In this document: positions 58,280-64,000 of the stretch, in pieces
Position numbering within the stretch: the first letter of the stretch is position 1
Layout: the number at the start of each line of letters is the position of its first letter
Assembly (NCBI RefSeq): GCF_900157385.1
Contig: NZ_LT717701.1
Span: 2,328,353 to 2,392,352, forward strand
DNA length: 64,000 bases
From: Mycobacterium terramassiliense
GTDB taxonomy: Bacteria; Actinomycetota; Actinomycetes; Mycobacteriales; Mycobacteriaceae
Direction: 5' to 3'
Notes under the pieces: generated by a model
Databases searched by the model: none
What the model was told of the DNA's origin: nothing
Seen by the model: only the letters and a program-made list of their open reading frames with translations
Program-made: the position numbers and the translations under genes

Positions 58280-58771
58280 TCAGGTCTGCAAGGCGCCGGC
58301 CGCCAGGGCGGCCCCGTTGATCCGGGTGAGCACCTGGTGCAGGTGCCGCAGTTCGTCCATGTCGACGCCCAGTCGTGCGACCACGGCCGGCGGGATCTGC
58401 AGCGCACGCCGGCGCAGGGCGGTGCCGCCGGCGGTGAGCTTGACGTCGGTCGAGCGCTCGTCGACGGCGTTGCGGGTACGGGTGACGAGCCCGAGCGCCT
58501 CCAGGCGCTTGAGCATGGGTGACAGCGTGGCCGAATCCATCTGCAACGTGGCGGCGATCTCCTTGACCGACAGCGGTTTCTGCCTGCCCCCTGGTGTCTT
58601 GTGATGATCCCAGAGCGTCAGCATCACCAAGTACTGGGGATGAGTCAGCCCCAGCGGCTCCAACAGCGGCCGGTAGACCGCCAAAACGGCGCGGTTGGTG
58701 ATGCTCAGCGCGAAACAGACCTGTTGTTCGAGGGCGAGCGGGTCGACGGCGGGTGCGGTCGGTGCGGTCAC
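58280..58771 (-). CDS. MarR-family regulator, OhrR-like
   Basis: The 163-residue protein has the winged helix of the MarR family (LSVKEIAATLQMDSATLSPM near 73-92, wing TRNAVDERSTDVKLT). The N-terminus resembles the peroxide sensor OhrR: Cys 19 and Tyr 33 are in the positions of B. subtilis OhrR Cys 15 and Tyr 29, but the second sensor Tyr is His 44 (LTHPQY). It may sense organic hydroperoxide or another ligand. No ohr gene is nearby. The GTG at 58771 lies 12 bases after the palindrome 58784-58798, the likely self-operator. Confidence 0.85.
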   Translation of the reverse strand: MTAPTAPAVDPLALEQQVCFALSITNRAVLAVYRPLLEPLGLTHPQYLVMLTLWDHHKTPGGRQKPLSVKEIAATLQMDSATLSPMLKRLEALGLVTRTRNAVDERSTDVKLTAGGTALRRRALQIPPAVVARLGVDMDELRHLHQVLTRINGAALAAGALQT

Positions 58772-58783
58772 ATTTATACCGTA

Positions 58784-58798
58784 CGCTAATAATTAGCG
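58784..58798. promoter_or_regulatory. MarR-type palindromic operator
   Basis: CGCTAAT-A-ATTAGCG is a perfect palindrome of 7-bp arms around one base, just upstream of the MarR gene. AT-rich palindromes of this size are typical MarR/OhrR sites. The area 58772-58876 holds no gene. Confidence 0.55.
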
Positions 58799-58876
58799 CC
58801 CTAACTATTGGATTGGTCACAGGGCACTCGGCACGGCGGTCACGCCGTCGCGGACAAACGGCCGGTCCCGGGAAAC

Positions 58877-59527
58877 TCAGGCCGGCGGCATCGCCTCGAG
58901 ATACAGCGAGCCCCAGATGATTTGGGCCAACGCCTCGGCCAGCTCCGCATCGTAGGAGTCCGGAGCGGTCGGAAGATTCTGGTGGCAAGCCCGCTCGACC
59001 ATCCAGGTCAGTGCGCTGGCGGTAGCGGTCGCGGGCAGTTCCGGGCGGATGGAGCCGTCGGCCTGGCCGTCCTCGATGACGCGGGCCACCCGCCCGGTGA
59101 TGGCGGTCAGCAGGTTCTGATAGGTCGCTCCGACCACCGGGTCGTAGCCGGCCATCTCGTTGAGCGCGACGAGCACCGGTTGATGACGCCGGTAGCCGGC
59201 GACGAGGCCCGCCGTCGCGGCGCGGACGTCCGCGGGGTCGTGCCGCCACGCCACGCTCCACCAGCGGTTCGCCCTATCGGCGAGGTCGGCGAACACCTGG
59301 CCCGCGAGGCGGCGCAGCAGGTGGCCCTTGTCCTCGAAGTAGATGTAAAAGCTGGCCCGCGAGATGCCCGCCTCACCCGAGAGCCGGTCGACGCTGAGCT
59401 CGGTGAAGCTGGCGCCGTCGCGCATCAGCCGCTCGGTGGCCTCCAGCAAGCGGCGCTCGAGTTGCTCCCGCCGCTGCTGGCGCCCCTGTTCGCGACTGAC
59501 CTGCGCTTTTCGGGTGACCGACGGCAT
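58877..59527 (-). CDS. TetR-family transcriptional regulator (EthR-like)
   Basis: From ATG 59527 the 216-residue protein has a basic N-terminus, a TetR helix-turn-helix at about 30-75 (LSVDRLSGEAGISRASFYIY, FEDKGHLLRRL) and an all-helical ligand domain with ALNEMAGYDPVVGATY. The sequence resembles EthR/TetR_C_33-type regulators of monooxygenase genes. It is divergent from the P450 gene, and the palindrome 59561-59577 between them is the probable operator, so it very likely represses the P450. The ligand is unknown. Confidence 0.87.
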   Translation of the reverse strand: MPSVTRKAQVSREQGRQQRREQLERRLLEATERLMRDGASFTELSVDRLSGEAGISRASFYIYFEDKGHLLRRLAGQVFADLADRANRWWSVAWRHDPADVRAATAGLVAGYRRHQPVLVALNEMAGYDPVVGATYQNLLTAITGRVARVIEDGQADGSIRPELPATATASALTWMVERACHQNLPTAPDSYDAELAEALAQIIWGSLYLEAMPPA

Positions 59528-59560
59528 TTGCCCAGTATAACCGAGTGCCTGACACATTGA

Positions 59561-59577
59561 CTAGACACTATGTCTAG
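59561..59577. promoter_or_regulatory. TetR-type operator between regulator and P450
   Basis: CTAGACA-CTA-TGTCTAG is a perfect palindrome with 7-bp arms and a 3-base centre in the 103-base gap between the divergent genes. Part of the half-site recurs as GACACATTGAC just to the left. Confidence 0.6.
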
Positions 59578-59630
59578 GCATATTGTCGGTTGCGACGTGT
59601 GATCGGGGTCATAACCGAGGAGGAGCAACG

Positions 59631-60899
59631 ATGACGGTGACGGCGGGCAGGTCTGGCGGTTCCCGTGCCTACGACGCGATCGACCTGTCGTCGCGCGCGT
59701 TTTGGTCCATGACCGCGGCGGAGCGGGAACGTTCGTTCGCCGTGCTGCGCGCCAAGCGCCCGGTGAGCTGGCACCCCCCGGTCGAAGACGCCCTGATGTC
59801 CGATCCCGACGACCCCGGCTACTGGGCCGTCACCCGCCGATCCGACATCGTCGCGGTCAGCCGCAACAACGAGGTGTTCTTGTCCGGCAAGGGGGTGATG
59901 TTCGAGAACATCCCGCTGGAGCTGCTGGAGGCGTCGCAGTCGTTCCTGGCGATGGACCCGCCGCGGCACACCACGCTGCGCAAGGTCGCCCACGCCGCGT
60001 TTACCCCCCGGCAGGTCCGGCGCATCGAGGACTCGATCCAGGCGAACGCCAAGACCATCGTCGAAGAGCTTCGGGCCGCGGGCAGCGGTGCCGATTTTGT
60101 TGACCTGTGCGCCAAGGAGCTGCCCATCCGCACGCTGTCGGACATGGTGGGGATTCCGGAATCCGAACGCGAGCAGGTGGCGCACGCGACGGACGCCATG
60201 GTGTCGTGGGCCGACCCGGGCTACCTCGGTGGGCGCCACCCGATGGAGATCCTGTTCGAGAGCCAGATGTACCTGCACCAGGTCGCCGGCGCCTTGGCCG
60301 CAGAGCGCCGCGAACGGCCCGGCGACGACCTGTTCAGCAGCCTGGTGAACGCCGAGGTGGACGGCGATCGGCTGACCGACGCGGACGTGGCGGCGTTCTT
60401 CGTGTTGCTGTCGGTGGCCGGGAACGACACCACCCGGCAGACCATCAGCCACGCGATGAAGGCGCTCACCGACTTCCCCGAGCAGCGAGCGTGGCTGCTC
60501 GAGGACTTCGACAACCGGATCGGCACGGCGGTCGAGGAGTTCGTCCGTTGGGCCACGCCCGTGATGACCTTCCGTCGCACCGCCGCAACGGATTTCGAGC
60601 TGGGTGGCCAGCAGATCCGGGCGGGCGAGAAGGTGGTGATGTTCTACTCGTCCGGCAACTGGGACTCCGAAGCGTTCGAGAATCCGGAGCGTTTCGACCT
60701 GAGCCGCAGTCCCAATCCGCACGTGGGCATGGGCGGCGGCGGGGTGCACTTTTGCCTCGGCGCGCACGTGGCCCGCGCCCAGCTGCGCGCCATCTTCGGC
60801 GAGCTGCTCGCCCGGCTGCCGGACATCGAGGCGGGCGAGCCGACTTACCTGGCGGGCAACTTCATCCACGCCATCCGCAGCATGCCCTGCACGTTCTAG
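59631..60899 (+). CDS. Cytochrome P450
   Basis: ATG 59631 follows GAGGAGGAGC. The 422-residue enzyme has the I-helix oxygen motif AGNDTT at 263-268, ExxR at 303-306 (EFVR), and the heme-binding GGGVHFCLGAHVARAQ with Cys 375. It is soluble and of the bacterial class I type, needing ferredoxin partners that are not adjacent. The sequence resembles the mycobacterial CYP groups that act on lipids and sterols (for example CYP124/125/142), but the family cannot be fixed by eye. Its TAG shares the CTAG at 60896-60899 with the sirtuin gene on the other strand. Confidence 0.92.
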   Translation: MTVTAGRSGGSRAYDAIDLSSRAFWSMTAAERERSFAVLRAKRPVSWHPPVEDALMSDPDDPGYWAVTRRSDIVAVSRNNEVFLSGKGVMFENIPLELLEASQSFLAMDPPRHTTLRKVAHAAFTPRQVRRIEDSIQANAKTIVEELRAAGSGADFVDLCAKELPIRTLSDMVGIPESEREQVAHATDAMVSWADPGYLGGRHPMEILFESQMYLHQVAGALAAERRERPGDDLFSSLVNAEVDGDRLTDADVAAFFVLLSVAGNDTTRQTISHAMKALTDFPEQRAWLLEDFDNRIGTAVEEFVRWATPVMTFRRTAATDFELGGQQIRAGEKVVMFYSSGNWDSEAFENPERFDLSRSPNPHVGMGGGGVHFCLGAHVARAQLRAIFGELLARLPDIEAGEPTYLAGNFIHAIRSMPCTF

Positions 60900-61729
60900 C
60901 GGGCGGGCAACGGCGCCAACTCGTCGAGGAGCAGCGCCAGCAACTCCGAGCACCCGCCGTCGACCTTCACGGTGGCCAGTTCGTCGCCGCGGGTCGGCCC
61001 CCGGTTGACGATCGCGACCGGGATGCCCCGCGCGGCGGCGTGGCGCACGAATCGGTAGCCGGAGAACACGGTCAGCGACGAGCCGGCGACCAGCAGCGCC
61101 TCGGACCGATCGATGAGTGCGAACGCCTCGGCCACAACGTCTTTGGGAACGCTCTCGCCGAAGTAGACGATGTCCGGTTTGAGCATCCCACCGCAGCGCG
61201 GGCAGTCGCGGTAGCGAAATGATGCGGTGTCGGAAACGGCGGCGTCGGCGTCGGGGGCCACCGCCAGGCCACCGACCGCCTCGGCGCGCTCGATAAACCC
61301 CGGGTTGAGCGCCTCGAGTTGGTCGGCGAGCGCGCTGCGGCTCAGGGTGTGGCCGCAGCCCAGGCACACCACCTGCGCGTAGGTGCCGTGCAGGTTGATC
61401 ACGTTTCGGCTGCCGGCCTTGGTGTGTAGCAGGTCGACGTTCTGGGTGATCACGCCGGTCACCACCGAGGCGCGCTCCAGCGCGGCCAGCGCGCGGTGCC
61501 CGGCGTTGGGCGCGGTGTCGTGCATGTGCCGCCAGCCGACGTGATTGCGCGCCCAATACCGTTGCCGGAAGGCAGGATCCGACGTGAACTGGCGGATCGT
61601 CATGGGATTGCTCGGCGGCGAATCGGGGCCGCGGTAGTCGGGGATGCCGGAGTCGGTGGACATCCCGGCGCCGGTCAGCACCGCGACCCGGCGGCCGGCC
61701 AGCAGCGCGACAAGTTCGGGGGCGTCCAC
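60896..61729 (-). CDS. Sirtuin (NAD-dependent protein deacylase)
   Basis: From GTG 61729 the 277-residue protein has the Sir2 core: GAGMSTDSGIPDYRG at 20-34, TQNVD at 95-99, catalytic His 114 in NLHGTY, the zinc ligands CxxC 122/125 and CxxC 176/179, and GSSLTV near 215 for NAD. It resembles the SIRT4-like bacterial class (PDYRGPDSPPSNP) rather than the CobB type; M. tuberculosis Rv1151c is CobB-like and lies elsewhere. It removes acyl groups from Lys and releases nicotinamide. No M. tuberculosis counterpart is known at this place. Confidence 0.9.
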   Translation of the reverse strand: MDAPELVALLAGRRVAVLTGAGMSTDSGIPDYRGPDSPPSNPMTIRQFTSDPAFRQRYWARNHVGWRHMHDTAPNAGHRALAALERASVVTGVITQNVDLLHTKAGSRNVINLHGTYAQVVCLGCGHTLSRSALADQLEALNPGFIERAEAVGGLAVAPDADAAVSDTASFRYRDCPRCGGMLKPDIVYFGESVPKDVVAEAFALIDRSEALLVAGSSLTVFSGYRFVRHAAARGIPVAIVNRGPTRGDELATVKVDGGCSELLALLLDELAPLPAR

Positions 61730-61758
61730 GCCTCGAGGGTACCGACCCCGTTTCCCCG

Positions 61759-61820
61759 CGCGAGGGTGCGTGTTTGCACACCGACACGCCGCGAAGCCTG
61801 GCATTTTGCGCACCCTCGCG
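61759..61820. repeat. 62-bp dispersed palindromic repeat, copy 2
   Basis: The same imperfect palindrome as 27115-27176, in opposite orientation, with cleaner ends (CGCGAGGGTGCG and CGCACCCTCGCG). It lies between the end of the isochorismatase-fold gene and the start of the sirtuin gene. Confidence 0.75.
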
Positions 61821-61830
61821 CCGGGTCCGG

Positions 61831-62370
<540 letters not shown>

Positions 62371-62430
62371 ACCGTTGGGGATACCCGAGGGGCACGGGTT
62401 GACACCGCTCGGGCGACAATGGGGGTGCGA

Positions 62431-64000
62431 TGGATTTTTACAACAGCTACAGCCAGGGCTTTGTCCGGGTCGCCGCGTGCACACACCACACCACGATCGG
62501 CGATCCGGCGGCCAACGCCGAGTCCGTCCTGCGGTTGGCGCGCGACTGCCACGACGACGGCGTCGCCGTGGCCGTGTTCCCGGAGCTGACGCTGTCCGGG
62601 TACTCCATCGAGGACATCGTGCTGCAGGACGTGTTGCTCGACGACGTCGAAGCCGCCATCGAGGACATCGTCGCGGCGTCGGCCGATCTGCTGCCGGTGT
62701 TGGTCGTCGGCGCCCCGCTGCGCCACCGGCATCGCATCTACAACGCCGCGGTGGTGATCCACCGCGGTTCCGTGCTCGGTGTGGCGCCCAAGTCGTACCT
62801 GCCCACCTACCGGGAGTTCTACGAACGCCGCCAAATCGCGCCCGGGGACGACGAGCGCGGCAGCATCCGCATCGGCGACGTCGAGGCGCCGTTCGGTCCC
62901 GATCTGCTGTTCGCCGCCACGGATCTTCCCGACTTCGTGTTGCACGTCGAAATCTGTGAGGACATGTTCGTGCCGATCCCGCCCAGCGCCGAGGCCGCGC
63001 TGGCGGGGGCGACGGTGCTGGCAAACCTGTCCGGCAGCCCGATCACGATCGGCCGCGCCGAGGACCGTTGCCTGCTGGCCCGCTCGGCGTCGTCGCGGTG
63101 CCTGGCCGCCTACGTCTATGCCGCCGCGGGGGAGGGCGAGTCGACGACCGACCTGGCGTGGGACGGGCAGACCATGATCTGGGAGAACGGCGTCCTGCTG
63201 GCCTCATCCGAGCGCTTCCCCAGAGGGGAACGCCGCAGCGTCGCCGATGTCGACACGGATCTGCTGCGCTCCGAACGGCTGCGGATGGGCACCTTCGACG
63301 ACAACCGGCGCCACCACCGGGCGTCGGCGGAGTCGTTCCGGCGCATCGAGTTCCGCGTCGACCCGCCGGGGGGCGACATCGGGCTGCGCCGCGAGATCGA
63401 GCGCTTCCCGTTCGTGCCGGCCGACCCGCAGCGCCTGGAACAGGATTGCTACGAGGCGTACAACATCCAGGTGGCGGGGCTCGAGCAGCGGCTGCGCGCG
63501 CTGGACTTCCCGAAGATCGTCATCGGAATTTCGGGCGGCCTGGACTCGACGCACGCGCTGATCGTCGCCGCGCGGGCGATGGACCGCGAAGAGCGGCCGC
63601 GCAGCGACATCCTGGCGTTCACGTTGCCCGGCTTCGCGACGGGGGATCGCACCAAGCGCAACGCGATCGAGCTGTGTCGCGCGCTCGGGGTCACCTTCTC
63701 CGAGATCGACATCACCGAGACCGCCAAGCTGATGCTCAAGGAGATCGACCATCCGTTTTCCCGCGGCGAGAAGGTTTACGACGTCACCTTCGAGAACGTC
63801 CAGGCCGGCCTGCGCACCGATTACCTGTTCCGGCTGGCCAACCAGCGCGGCGGGATCGTGCTGGGCACCGGCGACCTTTCCGAGCTGGGGCTGGGCTGGT
63901 CCACCTACGGTGTCGGCGACCAGATGTCGCACTACAACGTCAACGGCGGCGTCCCCAAGACGCTGATCCAGCACCTGATCCGCTGGGTGATCTCGTCGGG
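62431..64000 (+). CDS. nadE: Glutamine-dependent NAD+ synthetase (partial, 3' end beyond window)
   Basis: The first 523 residues are present from ATG 62431, about three quarters of the 679 in M. tuberculosis Rv2438c. The glutaminase domain (1-300) has the Glu 52, Lys 121, Cys 176 triad ([28 protein letters not shown]). The synthetase domain begins near 340, with P-loop [12 protein letters not shown] near 368 and [12 protein letters not shown] near 478. It makes NAD from deamido-NAD with ammonia channelled from glutamine. A TGGGGGTGCG precedes the start. The frame is open to the window edge with no sign of damage. Confidence 0.95.

Noticed and set aside
58280-58771. A canonical OhrR
   Set aside because: The second sensor Tyr is replaced by His and no ohr gene is adjacent, so only the broader MarR/OhrR-like call is made.

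Overview
The window is chromosomal DNA of a high-GC, slow-growing Mycobacterium other than M. tuberculosis. The evidence is the near-complete run of genes that corresponds, in order, to M. tuberculosis Rv2485c (lipQ) through Rv2438c (nadE), the mycobacterial codon usage with many GTG starts, and ATGA/GTGA stop-start overlaps. Gene identities rest on motif and family recognition by eye and on remembered M. tuberculosis gene order; no database search was possible.

Positions 1-6050 are accessory DNA. A roughly 5-kb integrated element (1018-6013) sits against the 3' end of a tRNA-Arg(TCT) gene and is bounded by a perfect 41-bp direct repeat of the tRNA 3' end. It carries an AbiEi/AbiEii (MenA/MenT-type) toxin-antitoxin pair, a hairpin followed by the N-terminal stub of a MobF-type relaxase, remnants of minus-strand genes, a frameshifted PE_PGRS gene, an excisionase and a tyrosine integrase with two frameshifts. 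It therefore looks like a decayed integrative element that cannot mobilise itself. Left of it (1-1017) lie the 3' end of an unknown gene and two divergent small genes separated by twin palindromic operators, perhaps part of a second, outer element.

Positions 6232-36170 are core genes: lipid metabolism (lipQ, a wax ester synthase/DGAT, plsC, plsB), a CopD-CtaG membrane protein, ssbB, ettA, the giant NAD-dependent glutamate dehydrogenase, a hotdog thioesterase, the divergent aglA-glbO pair, an HNH protein, pepN, a DsbA-like mycoredoxin, rpiB, nei and lipP. Two tRNAs (Gly and Pro), tig and clpP1-clpP2 follow. The region 36228-57827 carries mmuM, clpX, an MFS transporter, korA-korB, mobA, rpfE, a saccharopine-dehydrogenase-like gene, then the valS-folC-DUF4233-ndk run, rne, rplU-rpmA-obg-proB. 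The themes are proteostasis (tig, clpP1P2, clpX), central carbon and nitrogen metabolism (korAB, gdh) and translation/ribosome assembly.

Between proB and nadE, adjacent in M. tuberculosis, this genome has a 4.5-kb block (57832-62370): a small membrane protein, a MarR/OhrR-like regulator, a TetR regulator divergent from a cytochrome P450, a sirtuin and an isochorismatase-fold hydrolase. nadE runs off the right end.

Notable structures are: (i) a near-perfect palindrome with 71-bp arms inside rpfE (44705-44866) that replaces the usual linker and breaks the reading frame, either a real rearrangement or an assembly/amplification artefact; (ii) a 62-bp palindromic repeat present twice (27115-27176 and, inverted, 61759-61820, about 84% identical); (iii) the twin operators at 544-598; (iv) the tRNA-targeted element with its candidate attachment core and arm sites.
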